A stretch of 64,000 nt of DNA from Palsa-1150 sp036490515. GTDB lineage: Bacteria > Myxococcota_A > Polyangia > Polyangiales > Polyangiaceae. The stretch is from assembly GCA_036490515.1 (NCBI GenBank), contig DASXDU010000019.1, positions 1 to 64,000 of the forward strand. The letters are read 5' to 3'. Positions 1 through 9,569 of the stretch are shown in pieces; position 1 is the first letter of the stretch; each line of letters starts with the position of its first letter. The notes beneath the pieces were generated by a model that saw only the letters and a list, made by a program, of their open reading frames with translations, did not search any database and was not told the origin of the DNA. A program made the position numbers and the translations under genes.

Positions 1-37
1 ATCCTCTTGTTCGGTCTTGACAGTGCGCTACCCGCGC
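1..37. repeat. Dispersed 37-bp element, copy A
   Basis: These 37 bases match 17433-17469 with a single mismatch (position 24, T versus G). They begin ATCCTCTTGTTCGGTCTTGA. In both places the element is followed by a GCGCCC hexamer array that runs to the stop codon of a minus-strand gene. The window edge cuts the left side, so the element may be longer. It contains TTGACA on the plus strand, but I see no matching -10 box. Function unknown. Confidence 0.85.
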
Positions 38-50
38 ACTCCGCTCTTTA

Positions 51-141
<91 letters not shown>

Positions 142-1521
142 TCAGCCCGCCGCCTCGAGCTCCTCGAGCGCCTCCCCTGCGTAGACCGCGAGCCGTTGCA
201 GGTGCGGCACCGTGTCGCGGCAGCCGGTGAACCCGAAGTCCAGCTCCCCCACGTACCCGCCGACCGTGACGTTGAGCCCGTACCCGTGGAACGGGATCGA
301 GAGCGGGTAGATCGCCTCGGCCCGCCAGCCGCGGAAGTAGAGCGGCTGCTCGGGCCCGGGGACGTTCGACACGACGACGTTGAACGCGGGCCGCACGCGC
401 CCGGCCGCGCCGGGGACCTGCGAGAGCAGCATCGGCGTGAGCAGGAGCGCTGCGTACTGAATGAGCGCGCTCCGCGACATTCCCTCGAGCTGCTGCTTCG
501 CGCGCCTGGTCGACGCGACGATGGTCCGGAGCCGCTCGACGGGATCGGCGACGTCCGTCGCGAACGACGCGAGGATCGCGCCCACCTCGTTGCCGCCGCC
601 CTGGTCGCCCTTCGGCCGGATGTTCACGGGCAGCATCGTCGTCATCGCCTCGGCGGGTAGCTGGTCCTGCTCGAGGAGGAACCGGCGGAGCGCAGCCCCG
701 GTCAACGCCAGGACACCGTCGTTGAGTGTCCCTCCGTGCGGCCGCACGACGCGCCGGAGCCGGTCGACCGACACGCGCTGGGTGGCGAACCGCCGGTTGC
801 GCGTGATCTTCTGGTTCAGCACCGAGCGGGGCGCCTGAAGGGGAGCCACGAGCGCGCGGTCCTTCGCGCGCGACGCGCGGACGAGGTTCATCGCGGCGTG
901 GCCGACGCGGCGGGTCGCCCCGAGCTGGTCGCGCACCGCCTCGAAGAGGTGATCGAGCGTCGGGGCGCCCTCGTGCGCCGGGCGGCGCTCGGGCGGTGGA
1001 CGCGAGAAGAAGAGCGGCGTGTCGCGATCCGCGGGATCGCTCGACATGCTGCGGACGAGGAGCCGCATCCCCGTGAACCCGTCGACGAGCGCGTGGTGCA
1101 CCTTGAAGTAGATCGCGAACCGGCCCCCCTCGAGTCCTTCGATGAAGTGCACCTCCCAGGGCGGCCGGTGGAAGTCGATCTTGTTGCTGTGGAGGCGCGA
1201 CACGAGGATGCCGAGCTCCCGCTCGTCGCCGGGCCACGGGAGCGCCGAACGGCGCACGTGGTAGTCGAGGTCGAAGTCGTCGTCCTCGACCCACGCCTGG
1301 AACGGGCTCGCGAGCAGGTCCGGGTGCCGGAGCTTCAGGGTCCAGGGGGGGTGGGCCTTGGGCCGGCGGCGCAGCTCCTCGACGAGCAACCGAAAGAAGT
1401 CGGGAGCCCGATCGGCGGGTGGCGAGAACGGCGCGAGGACGCCGACGTGCATCATCGACTCGCGCGTCTCGCCGGCGAGGAAGGTGCGATCGAGAGCGCT
1501 CAGGGCGCGGCGTGCTGCCAT
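142..1521 (-). CDS. Wax ester synthase / diacylglycerol acyltransferase (WS/DGAT)
   Basis: The 459-residue protein has the WS/DGAT condensation-type active site HHALVDG at residues 142-148 and the family C-terminal block NVVVSNVPGP. Length is normal for the family. The enzyme joins an acyl-CoA to a fatty alcohol or diacylglycerol, making wax ester or triacylglycerol storage lipid, and acts at the inner membrane or lipid-body surface. The gene starts 10 bp after the previous stop and is probably last in a minus-strand run of three unknown genes. Directly behind its stop is the hexamer array at 53-141. WS versus DGAT preference cannot be read from sequence. Confidence 0.93.
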   Translation of the reverse strand: MAARRALSALDRTFLAGETRESMMHVGVLAPFSPPADRAPDFFRLLVEELRRRPKAHPPWTLKLRHPDLLASPFQAWVEDDDFDLDYHVRRSALPWPGDERELGILVSRLHSNKIDFHRPPWEVHFIEGLEGGRFAIYFKVHHALVDGFTGMRLLVRSMSSDPADRDTPLFFSRPPPERRPAHEGAPTLDHLFEAVRDQLGATRRVGHAAMNLVRASRAKDRALVAPLQAPRSVLNQKITRNRRFATQRVSVDRLRRVVRPHGGTLNDGVLALTGAALRRFLLEQDQLPAEAMTTMLPVNIRPKGDQGGGNEVGAILASFATDVADPVERLRTIVASTRRAKQQLEGMSRSALIQYAALLLTPMLLSQVPGAAGRVRPAFNVVVSNVPGPEQPLYFRGWRAEAIYPLSIPFHGYGLNVTVGGYVGELDFGFTGCRDTVPHLQRLAVYAGEALEELEAAG

Positions 1522-1531
1522 CCCCGTGATC

Positions 1532-2167
1532 CTAGAACGTCCCCGCCAGCCCGAGGCCTCGCGCGTGGAGGGATCCGGTCGGGAGAGTCAGGAGCTGGAG
1601 CTCGCCCACGGCGCTTCCGCCCAAGGCCTGCTTGGCTGCGCCGGCCCAGTCGTGGAACGCGAGCCCCAGGAAGAGCCCCACGGCGATGTTGCCGCCGACG
1701 ACGAAGGCGGGGGCGAACCACCCCGTGGTCAGGTGCTGGTCGGCCGCGGTGTGGGCGAGGATCTCCTGCGCGCGCGGCGCCAGCACGCACGCGTCCCCCG
1801 GGTGACCGTCGACGCTGGTCAGGGCGATGCGTGCGTCGAGGCGCGAAGCGTCGTCGATCGCGGCAGGCGGGTGGAGGAGCAGCGCCGCGGGGATGAAGGC
1901 GCTCGTCGCGGCGCCCGCGATGAACTCCTTCTGGACGTTCCCCGTCGTGACGGAGGCGATGACCGTCTGCCCGACGAGCAGGCCGGTACCCGCCGCCATC
2001 CAGACCCAGTACCAGAGGCGCGTGCCCTGCGCGTCCCGGTCGACGACGGCCTGGACCTCACGGACCTTCGCCTCGCAGCGCGCCGTCTCCTGGGCGCGAG
2101 CGGGCAGGACGCCGACCGACAGGGCCCCCGCGAGGAGGGCGGCGAGCGCGCTCGGTCGCCGCGTCAT
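1532..2167 (-). CDS. Unknown secreted/membrane protein, 211 aa
   Basis: The start ATG overlaps the previous gene's stop as ATGA (2167-2164), so translation is probably coupled. The protein has an N-terminal signal-like segment ending near PARAQ, two cysteines, and two further hydrophobic stretches (residues about 45-65 and 155-180) separated by a hydrophilic loop. This architecture, a short exported protein with two late membrane hairpins, recurs at 44800-45726 and 51381-52226, although no TPR is evident here. I recognise no catalytic motif. Its neighbours are two unknown proteins upstream and the WS/DGAT downstream. Confidence 0.7.
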   Translation of the reverse strand: MTRRPSALAALLAGALSVGVLPARAQETARCEAKVREVQAVVDRDAQGTRLWYWVWMAAGTGLLVGQTVIASVTTGNVQKEFIAGAATSAFIPAALLLHPPAAIDDASRLDARIALTSVDGHPGDACVLAPRAQEILAHTAADQHLTTGWFAPAFVVGGNIAVGLFLGLAFHDWAGAAKQALGGSAVGELQLLTLPTGSLHARGLGLAGTF

Positions 2168-3255
2168 GACCCTTCCCCCAGCAGCGCCACCGCTTCGCGC
2201 GCCGGCGGCGATCGCGCCGCCACGTCGAGCGCCGCGATCAACCGGGCGCGCTCCCCGTGCGGCCAGCCCGCTTCGCCCGACTCGAGCATCAGCATCCCCG
2301 CGACCGCGCCGAGACCGCGCGCGAACGCAGCGTGAGCGTGCGCAGGCGAGGGGCCCGCCCCACCGTGTCCCCGGTCGACGTGACCGGCGGCCTGCGCGAG
2401 CGCCCTCTCCCCGAGCAGGGTGACGGCCGGCGCCGCCATCGAGCGTCGCGCGCCGAGCAGGTCGCGCGTCGCCCGCCCGAGCGCCGCGTCCACGTCGGCG
2501 GCCGGGAGCTTCGCGAGCGCCCGGAGGGCGAGCGTGCGGCCAGGCCGCGTCGCGACGAGCGCCAGCGTCGCGGGACTCCAGACGAAGGGCGGCGCGTCGC
2601 GCGTGCACGTCGCGAGCGCCGTGAGCGGCGTCTTCGCGAGGAACCGCGCGAGCGCCTCGGTGAGCCCCGCGCGATCGACCGCGAGGGGCTCGAGCTCGAG
2701 GAGCGCGTGCTCCGCCTTCACGACGCTCACGCGGCGAAGCTCCGGCCACGCCTGCAGCCGGTGCGGCGCCTCGACGCCGAGGTACGTTCGCGATCCGACC
2801 CACCACGACACCGACGTGTCCGTCCGGGCGATGTCCAGCACGCGCCCGAACCAGGTGTGACGCGAGAGCGCCTCGCGGACGGTCGCCGCGTCGGGGACGC
2901 GGTCGAGGGCGTCGCGCGCGACGAGGAGGATGCGCTCCGCCGCCGACCTGCGGAGCACCGTGTCGAAGGTGGGATTGGCGGCCTGGAGCAGGTCGTGGAG
3001 GATGGCGCCGAGGGCCCACTCCGATCGAGACGCGGGAGGAAAGCGGTCGACCGCGGCGAGCCTTCGCGCACGCCGGACGCGCCCGAGCTGCACCTGGAAC
3101 TCGCGGTCCGGGTCCGTCGTCGTGCGATCACCCTCGCCCAGCGCGAGCGCGGCCCGCGCCCCGATGGCGTGCCCCGGCTCGATGGCGCCGCCGAGCACCA
3201 TGGGCGCCATGACGCCCGCGTACAGCCGCTCCGCGATCGCACCGAGATCGGCCAT
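2164..3255 (-). CDS. Unknown cytoplasmic protein, 363 aa
   Basis: The start ATG (MADLGAIAERLY) lies 5 bp after the stop of the upstream gene, and the stop overlaps the next start as ATGA. The protein is alpha-helix-rich, with many Ala/Leu/Arg residues and no signal peptide, membrane segment or recognisable active site. Tight packing with the 3261-4749 gene suggests the two products act together. I do not recognise the family. Confidence 0.75.
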   Translation of the reverse strand: MADLGAIAERLYAGVMAPMVLGGAIEPGHAIGARAALALGEGDRTTTDPDREFQVQLGRVRRARRLAAVDRFPPASRSEWALGAILHDLLQAANPTFDTVLRRSAAERILLVARDALDRVPDAATVREALSRHTWFGRVLDIARTDTSVSWWVGSRTYLGVEAPHRLQAWPELRRVSVVKAEHALLELEPLAVDRAGLTEALARFLAKTPLTALATCTRDAPPFVWSPATLALVATRPGRTLALRALAKLPAADVDAALGRATRDLLGARRSMAAPAVTLLGERALAQAAGHVDRGHGGAGPSPAHAHAAFARGLGAVAGMLMLESGEAGWPHGERARLIAALDVAARSPPAREAVALLGEGS

Positions 3256-3260
3256 CGGCG

Positions 3261-4749
3261 TCAGTCGCCTTGCTTCGGCGCGGGGTCGACGCCGCGCAGC
3301 GGGAGCATGCCGATGCCGGTCACCTTGAGGTCGAGCGGAGCGTCGTCGAGCGCCTGCTCGATCGCCTCGGCGACGGCCGGCTCCCAGGGCGACGCCTCGA
3401 CGAGCGCCGCTTCGAGCGGCGCGAACGCCGACTCCTCGACGGCGATCGCGCGCGCGTCGGTGCCCACGAAGAGGACCTGCCCCGGCGCCGCGCCGAGCGC
3501 CCGGGCGAGGACCTCGGGCGCGACCGACGGCGTCACCTCGTGCCCTGCGGGGACGTAGAGGTTCGGATGCACCTCGACGAAGAACGTACCGAGCGGGATC
3601 GCCTCGATGCCGCCGCTCGACCGGAGAAATGCGCCGCGTGCCGTCATGGCGACGCGCGCGGCCGCGATCGTCCCGTGCGGCAACGCATAGGCGAGCCGCC
3701 GGAGGAGCGGCACCTGCGCGGGCTCCACCCAGGTCGCGGTGACGTTCTTCCACGGCGCGGTCGACGGGACGACCCGCAGGGGCACGCGTACGGAGTCGGC
3801 GGGCCGCGTCGCGCTCGCCGTGGAGGCCTCGGCGCCCGTCGTGCGCATCTCGACGCGCGCGAACGCGGTGAGGGGCCCCATGGGCGGCATCCTGTCCAGG
3901 ATCCACGGCTCTTCTCCGCCCCCGCGCACGAGGACGAGCCCCGCCGGGTCGAACACCGGGCAGGCGCGAAGCTCGACGGGGTGGCGGTGGCCCGCCTCGA
4001 CGGCGGCGCCGGGAGCGACGGGGACGAAGCAGCGGATGCCTGGCGTCGAGTGCATCAGCGGCTGCATGCGACGGGGGAGCTCCGGGATGCGGAACACCCA
4101 CCGCCGCACCGGCGCGTCCTCGAACGCGCTCTCCGGCGCCCACTCCGCGACGCCGACCTCGCCGTCGACACGCGATCGAACGAGGTAGTGCACGAGCGCC
4201 GGCCCCAGCCCTTGTTCGGCGACGACGACGCGCGGGCCCGGCACGAGCCGCGAAGCAGGATCCAGGTGGGGCATGAGCCGAAGGAGGAGAGGTCGAAGCT
4301 CGACGCGCCGCTCCACGTCGTACGTCTGCGAGAACCGGTCGTGGTAGAGCGCCAGCGCCGCGTCGGTCGCCAGGAGGGTGGTCGCGTCGTACCCGAACGG
4401 GGCAGCGGCGTCGCGGTACTGCACGAAGTGGCGCGCCGTGCCCGTGAACGTGAACCCGCCGACGAGCCGTGCGGTCTCGGCGATCCGGTCCATTCGATCG
4501 CTCGACTCGGCCGCGAACTCGAGGGTGATCTCGCGCGTGCCCAGCTTGGACTTCACGACGTTCATGCCGAGGCTGGGCATCAGGTCTTCGAGGGACCGCT
4601 CCCGCGTGTACACGGAGAGGAGGCCCACGAGCCGGTCGATGCTCGGAAGGAGCACGAGCCCTTTGGCGCCCAGGGCTACGCCCTTGGCGTCCAGGCCCAA
4701 CCCCGGCGTGTGGAGGCGCGTCTGATGGAGAGCGATCCGTTCGAGCAAG
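3261..4749 (-). CDS. Unknown protein, about 495 aa
   Basis: The protein is largely beta-rich with no signal peptide. It has a conserved-looking C-terminal part (EAIPLGTFFVEVHPNLYVPA, then VLFVGTDARAIAV). The open frame extends to 4880, but codons upstream of 4749 lack the strong G/C third-position bias of the gene, so I placed the start at the TTG 4749-4747. No good Shine-Dalgarno sequence supports this, and the start could be 4880. The general look recalls auxiliary domains of MoxR/FtsH-vWA ternary conflict systems, but no MoxR, vWA or propeller partner lies in the window, so I do not assign it. Confidence 0.7.
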
Positions 4750-4912
4750 GCCGGTGTGTGCGAGCATATCCTGAAGGCGTACGCCGTTCGTGCGACTGCC
4801 CGAGGGGTACGCCGTTTGCTAGTTCTTCCGTGATCGTCGCCCTCCTGACGCGCGCCGCGAATGGATCGCCCGGGCCGCACGTATCACGGGAGGGGGACGA
4901 AGACAGGCCGCC

Positions 4913-5590
4913 ATGGTGATTCGCAAGGCTAAGGTCCGCGACGAGTCGAGGGCCCCCGCGCTGCCGCCGCGGAAGGCGTCGTACACGCGGCTGACGCGGA
5001 TCGACCGGGGCTCCCCAGGGCCCGGCGCCCCCTCCACGCTGCCTCCGCCCCCCTTCGAGAGCGAGGCGGCCGTTCCCGGCCTCGAATGGTGGCTCGACGC
5101 GCACATGGCGCTCGTCGCGGAGATCCTCTGGCTCGAACAGCTCCTCGACGCGGTACCCGAAGGGAGCGCACACGCCGATACCGTGCGGCGGATCACCGCA
5201 CACACGGACACAGTGCGCGATGCGCTCTACGAGCTCTACTGCGATGCGGCGGACGAACGACTGGCGCCGCTGGTGGGACCCGATGGCGCGCTCGTGCCGC
5301 AGGTGCGGGACAGCTATGCGTGGTGCGAGCGCGTCGTGGGGCTGCTCGTCGCGGTGACGAGTGCGCTCCGCGCGGAGCCGGGACCCGACTGGACGGCGGT
5401 GAAGCTCGGCTTCCGGCAGGCGGCGAAGATCTATCCGTCGCAGCGGTCGGCGCTGCGGCAGGCGGTGCGCGAGCTGGGGGTCGACTACACGAGCCCCGTC
5501 GAGCCGCTCCGCAACTTGCCGGGCGACATCGAGCAGCTCCTCTCGTCGACCGAGGAGCTCCACGTGATGCTCCAGAAGCGCTTCGCGTAA
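4913..5590 (+). CDS. Unknown protein, 225 aa
   Basis: The gene is divergent from the 3261-4749 gene, with about 160 bp between them. The first 45 residues are basic and proline-rich and probably disordered. Residues 55-225 are helical, with Trp/Leu-rich segments (GLEWWLDAHMALVAEILWLE), and end in EELHVMLQKRF. There is no signal peptide or membrane segment. It converges on rsmE with a 24-bp gap. I do not recognise the family. Confidence 0.7.
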   Translation: MVIRKAKVRDESRAPALPPRKASYTRLTRIDRGSPGPGAPSTLPPPPFESEAAVPGLEWWLDAHMALVAEILWLEQLLDAVPEGSAHADTVRRITAHTDTVRDALYELYCDAADERLAPLVGPDGALVPQVRDSYAWCERVVGLLVAVTSALRAEPGPDWTAVKLGFRQAAKIYPSQRSALRQAVRELGVDYTSPVEPLRNLPGDIEQLLSSTEELHVMLQKRFA

Positions 5591-5614
5591 GGGCGGCCGG
5601 CTTCGAGAGGCGCT

Positions 5615-6349
5615 TCAGAAGAGCGCGGACCACACCCGGACCGCGCCGAGGGCGGCGGCGGCGACGGTCTCCGTGCGAAGAGCCAGGGGTCCGAGCGAGA
5701 CGATCGCCCATCCTGCGCTGCGCGCCTCGTCGATCTCGCGGTCCTCGAGGCCTCCCTCCGGCCCGCACGCGAAGGCCAGGGCTGCCTCTCGCGACAGCGC
5801 CTCGAGGAGCGGCGGCCCGAGGGGATCGGTCGCCCGCTCCCACAGGCAGAAGCGCGCCGCCTCCGCCGGGACGGACCCGAGCGCCTCTCCCCAGGGGCAG
5901 GGCGCGTCCACGAGCGGCGCCTCGGCGCGGCCGCACTGCCGCGCCGCCTCCTGCGCGACGCGCGCCCATCGCGCCTGCCGCTCCGCGGCGCGCGCGGCGT
6001 CGAGCTTCACCACGCTCCGCCGCGTCACCGCCACGATCACCCGAGTCGCGCCGAGCTCCGTCGCGTCCCGCACGACCGAGTCGCACTTGTCGCCCTTGGC
6101 CAGCCCCTGCACGAACACCAGCTCCCTCGCCGTCCGCGTCGTCGGGTCCCGCAACGGCCCCACCTTCACCGTGACCGACTCGTGATCGTTCCAGACCACC
6201 GACGCGTCGGCCTCCCGCCCCGTCGCCGGGTCGAACGCCACGAACGCGTCGCCCGACTCGAGCCGCAGGACGCGGCCGAGGTAATGGCCCAGCGCCCCCT
6301 CGAGCCGTCGCTCGCCCGGCGCGAGATCCGGGACGGGCGCCCGCGTCAT
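5615..6349 (-). CDS. rsmE: 16S rRNA (uracil(1498)-N3)-methyltransferase
   Basis: This 244-residue SPOUT-family RsmE methylates U1498 of 16S rRNA using S-adenosylmethionine. An N-terminal PUA-like part includes LGRVLRLESGD. The C-terminal trefoil knot is marked by FACGPEGGLEDREI and SLGPLALRTETV, the SAM-binding loops. The start ATG overlaps the prmA stop as ATGA (6349-6346), so these two methyltransferases, acting on rRNA and on a ribosomal protein, are translationally coupled. Confidence 0.93.
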   Translation of the reverse strand: MTRAPVPDLAPGERRLEGALGHYLGRVLRLESGDAFVAFDPATGREADASVVWNDHESVTVKVGPLRDPTTRTARELVFVQGLAKGDKCDSVVRDATELGATRVIVAVTRRSVVKLDAARAAERQARWARVAQEAARQCGRAEAPLVDAPCPWGEALGSVPAEAARFCLWERATDPLGPPLLEALSREAALAFACGPEGGLEDREIDEARSAGWAIVSLGPLALRTETVAAAALGAVRVWSALF

Positions 6350-7209
6350 GGGGCTCTCGCCACCACGGCGATCCACTCGCCGCGCCGCCGCACGCTCTCC
6401 TCGCGGAGCCCGGCGAAGGCGCGCCGCACGTCCTCGAGCTGCGCGGGCGCGACGTCCGGCGCGAGGATGCCGCTGAGCACCAGCAACCCTCCCGGCGCGA
6501 CGCGCGCGGCGAGCGCCTCTGCCATCCCGACGAGCGTCGTGGCCTCGATGTTCGCGAGCACGACGGGATAGCTCCCCTCCACGGCCTCGATGGGCGTCGG
6601 GTCGGCGTCGACGCGATCGGTCATGGCGTTGCGGACTGCGTTCTCCCGGGTGACGGCGACCGCGTCGGGATCCACGTCCACCGCCCGCGCCCGGCGAGCG
6701 CCGAGGGCGAGCGCGACGAGCGCGAGCACGCCGCTGCCGCAGCCCACGTCGAGCACGTCCTTGCCGGCGAGCGGCTCTCCGGACAGCACGTCTGCGACCA
6801 GCGCCGTCGTCTCGTGGAGCCCCGTCCCGAACGCGCGCCCCGGCTCGAGCACGACGACGCGTTCGCCCGCGGAGGCCGCGTATTCGCGCCACGGCGGGCG
6901 AACGACCACCCCCGGGCAGACGACGAACGGCTCGAAGTGCTTCTTCCACTCGTCGCGCCACGCGTCGCCGACGACCTCTTCGAGCCGTGCGCCCCATCCG
7001 GCAGGGGCCTCGGCGATCGCATCGCGAGCCTGCGCCTCGTCCTCGAAGCTCGCGACGAGCGTCACCTTCCCGGCCGCGCCGCGCTTCAGCGTGGTCGCGT
7101 CACGCTGCTCGACGCCGGCCGCGCCGAGCTCGAAGAGGAGCGCGCCCGCCTCGTCGGCGTCGTCCTCGGCCACGTCCACGGCGACGTACGGATAGCGCGG
7201 CTCGTTCAT
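6346..7209 (-). CDS. prmA: Ribosomal protein L11 methyltransferase
   Basis: The 287-residue PrmA trimethylates ribosomal protein L11 from SAM. Evidence is the substrate-recognition N-terminus followed by the methyltransferase fold with FGTGLHETT, the SAM loop VLDVGCGSGVLAL and the post-I motif VLANIEATTLV. Length is normal. The start overlaps the stop of the Rieske gene as ATGA (7209-7206) and the stop overlaps the rsmE start in the same way, placing it inside a continuous coupled chain. Confidence 0.93.
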   Translation of the reverse strand: MNEPRYPYVAVDVAEDDADEAGALLFELGAAGVEQRDATTLKRGAAGKVTLVASFEDEAQARDAIAEAPAGWGARLEEVVGDAWRDEWKKHFEPFVVCPGVVVRPPWREYAASAGERVVVLEPGRAFGTGLHETTALVADVLSGEPLAGKDVLDVGCGSGVLALVALALGARRARAVDVDPDAVAVTRENAVRNAMTDRVDADPTPIEAVEGSYPVVLANIEATTLVGMAEALAARVAPGGLLVLSGILAPDVAPAQLEDVRRAFAGLREESVRRRGEWIAVVARAP

Positions 7210-7565
7210 TCGTCTCGCACCGGCGGCACCGAGGGTAGCAGGACCTCCAGCGTCCCTTCCTCCTCCGTCTCGCGCACCTCGACGGCCGTGAGGGACTCGC
7301 CCACGCAGGGCCCCACCACGCAGCGCCCATCCGTGGGGCGGTACAGCGCGCCGTGCTGGTGGCAGAGGAGGTACGCACCGTCGTCGCTCATCGGGGACGA
7401 CGCGCCCAGGTCGAGCGGGAGCGCGCGGTGGCGGCAGACGTTCTCGAACGCTTTCCACGCGCCGTCGACGCGCCCCACGATCGCGCCGCCCCACGCCGCC
7501 CCCACCCGCACGAACCGCCCGCGCGCGATGGCCCGACGCTGATCCTCGGTCAAGGTCACCCTCAT
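7206..7565 (-). CDS. Rieske [2Fe-2S] ferredoxin-like protein
   Basis: The 119-residue single-domain protein carries both cluster-binding boxes, Cys44-x-His46 and Cys68-x-x-His71, in the order and spacing of Rieske proteins. There is no signal peptide or membrane anchor, so it is a soluble electron carrier or a dioxygenase-type ferredoxin subunit. No oxygenase partner is nearby. It overlaps its neighbours at both ends by ATGA. Its electron donor and acceptor cannot be inferred from context. Confidence 0.88.
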   Translation of the reverse strand: MRVTLTEDQRRAIARGRFVRVGAAWGGAIVGRVDGAWKAFENVCRHRALPLDLGASSPMSDDGAYLLCHQHGALYRPTDGRCVVGPCVGESLTAVEVRETEEEGTLEVLLPSVPPVRDE

Positions 7566-8266
7566 CGCGCGAGCGGCGCTCCCTTGCCGCCGTAGTACCT
7601 GCGCCGCGCGCCGACGCTCTTCAGGCGCGCCGCGACGAGGTCTCCCCGTGGGATCGCCTCGCCGTCGTCCAGGACGAGCCCCGTCAGCCGCCCGCCGTAG
7701 ACGCACCCGGTGTCGAGCCCCGTCGCCCAGGCGTGGAGCTGCGGCTCGTCGCGCGCGTTGTGCCCGAAGACCACGTGCGGCGGTCCCGTGTACGTCGTGC
7801 CCCAGAGCGGTCCCGCGCCGGGCTCGTTGCTCCAGCGACCGCGCGCGTCCACCGTCCGGATCGTGAGGAGCGCCTCCTCGAGCGCGTCCTCGACCTCGAC
7901 GCCGGGGACGACGCCGGCGTGGATGACGCGCACGCCGTGCTCCGGGAGGTCGATCCAGAGCGGCATCTCCTCGAGGAGGCGCCACTCTTCGGCCGAGAGA
8001 TCCTTCGCGACTCGCTCGTGGTCGGGACCGAGCGTCTTGCCTCGCTGCTTCCACGCGAGGAGCTTCGCCTCGTGGTTGCCCCGTGCGGCGCGCGCGCCGA
8101 CGCTGCGGACGACGGCGAGGACCCCGTGCGGATCGGGGCCGCGCACGACGACGTCGCCGACCAGTACGAGCCGATCGGTCCCCTCGGCGAACTCCACGAG
8201 CGCGAGCAGCCGCGTGAGCTCGTCCGCGCACCCGTGGACGTCTCCGACGACGATCGTCCGGCCCAC
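7562..8266 (-). CDS. ApaH-like metallophosphoesterase
   Basis: This 234-residue protein has the calcineurin/PPP-family metal and active-site series: GDVHG near residue 8, GDVVVRGPD near 37, GNHE near 63, a later IHAG histidine and FGHN. This resembles bacterial symmetrical diadenosine tetraphosphatases and PPP-type protein phosphatases. A role in hydrolysing Ap4A or phosphoproteins is plausible but the substrate is unproven. The start lies three bases after the glgC stop, and the stop overlaps the Rieske start. Confidence 0.85.
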   Translation of the reverse strand: MGRTIVVGDVHGCADELTRLLALVEFAEGTDRLVLVGDVVVRGPDPHGVLAVVRSVGARAARGNHEAKLLAWKQRGKTLGPDHERVAKDLSAEEWRLLEEMPLWIDLPEHGVRVIHAGVVPGVEVEDALEEALLTIRTVDARGRWSNEPGAGPLWGTTYTGPPHVVFGHNARDEPQLHAWATGLDTGCVYGGRLTGLVLDDGEAIPRGDLVAARLKSVGARRRYYGGKGAPLAR

Positions 8267-8269
8267 CGG

Positions 8270-9535
8270 TCAGCCCGCGTCCAGCTTCGCGCGCTTCGGG
8301 ATGACGACGATGCCGTTGTCCGTGACGAAGAAGCGCTGGCGGTCGGCCTCGCGGTCGAACCCGATGACGGTCCCCGACGGGATCTCGACGTCCTTGTCGA
8401 TGATGGCGCGCCGGATCTTCGCGTGCCGCCCGACGCGTACGCGCTCGAAGAGGACGCTCTCCTCGACCTCGCTGAACGAGTTCACGCGGCAGCCGACTCC
8501 GAGGACGCTCCGGTGGATGCGCCCGCCCGAGATGATGCAGCCGTGGCTGACCATCGAGTCGGTCGCGATGCCGACGCGCGCCTGCGCCTCGTCGCGGAAG
8601 ACGAACTTCGCCGGCGGGTCGTGCGTCGCGCCCGTGCGGATCGGCCAGCGGAAGTTGTAGAAGTTGAACTGCGGATGGATCTCGATGAGGTCCATCTGCG
8701 CCTCGTGGTACGCGTCGACCGTCCCGACGTCGCGCCAGTAGCCGCGGTTGTGGTCGTCCTCGCCGGGGACGATGTTCGTCGCGAAGTCGTACGCGAAGAC
8801 GCCCAGCCCCTTGGCGACCATGCGCGGCAGGATGTCGTGCCCGAAGTCGTGCCGGCTGTCCTCGAGGCGGTCGTCCTCCTCGAGCTCCTGGAGGAGCGCG
8901 TCCGGCCGGAAGACGTAGTTGCCCATCGACGCGAGGCACATGTCGTCCCGCCCCGGCATCGACGGCGGGTTCTCGACCTTCTCGTGGAATGCGACGATGC
9001 GCCCGTCGGGCGCGACCTCGAGCACGCCGAAGTCGTTCGCCTCGCGCTTCGGGATGGGGATGGCAGCTACCGTCGCCACCGCGTGCGAGTCCTGGTGGTG
9101 GGAGAGCATCTGGCGGACGTCCATCTTGTAGACGTGGTCGCCGCCGAAGATGCACACGAGCTCGGGCCGCTCGTCGTGGATGACGTGCTGGCATTGCCAG
9201 ACGGCGTCGGCCGAGCCGCGGTACCACGTCTTGCCGGTGCGCTGCTGGGCCGGGATGGCCTCGATGAACTGGTCGAGCATCGGTGCGAGGCGCCAGTTGC
9301 GCGCGATGTGTTCCTCGAGCGAGGCGCTCTTGTACTGCGTGAGCACCTTGATCTTGGCGAGACCCGAGTTGACGAAGTTCGAGAGGACGATGTCGATGAT
9401 GCGGTAGCGGCCGCCGAACGGCACCGCGGGCTTCGCCCGGTCGAGCGTCAGCGGGTAGAGGCGCTTGCCCTCGCCCCCCGCGAGCACCATCACGAGGACC
9501 TGCGTCGTGTCGAAGTTGAGCTTCGGCCCGTCCAT
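8270..9535 (-). CDS. glgC: Glucose-1-phosphate adenylyltransferase
   Basis: The 421-residue enzyme makes ADP-glucose from ATP and glucose-1-phosphate, the committed step of bacterial glycogen synthesis. The nucleotidyltransferase signature LAGGEGKRLYPLT near residue 19, AVPFGGRYRIIDI and the glucose-1-P region WYRGSADAVWQ are intact. The C-terminal left-handed beta-helix with repeated hexapeptide turns follows. It is the first gene of the coupled chain down to rsmE. No other glycogen gene is in the window. Confidence 0.95.
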   Translation of the reverse strand: MDGPKLNFDTTQVLVMVLAGGEGKRLYPLTLDRAKPAVPFGGRYRIIDIVLSNFVNSGLAKIKVLTQYKSASLEEHIARNWRLAPMLDQFIEAIPAQQRTGKTWYRGSADAVWQCQHVIHDERPELVCIFGGDHVYKMDVRQMLSHHQDSHAVATVAAIPIPKREANDFGVLEVAPDGRIVAFHEKVENPPSMPGRDDMCLASMGNYVFRPDALLQELEEDDRLEDSRHDFGHDILPRMVAKGLGVFAYDFATNIVPGEDDHNRGYWRDVGTVDAYHEAQMDLIEIHPQFNFYNFRWPIRTGATHDPPAKFVFRDEAQARVGIATDSMVSHGCIISGGRIHRSVLGVGCRVNSFSEVEESVLFERVRVGRHAKIRRAIIDKDVEIPSGTVIGFDREADRQRFFVTDNGIVVIPKRAKLDAG

Positions 9536-9569
9536 CCCGTAGTGGGATGCTATAGCGCGCCGCGACGCT

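Noticed and set aside
3261..4749. MoxR/FtsH-vWA-propeller ternary conflict system
   Set aside because: Only a vague resemblance of one protein; none of the defining ATPase, vWA or propeller genes are in the window.
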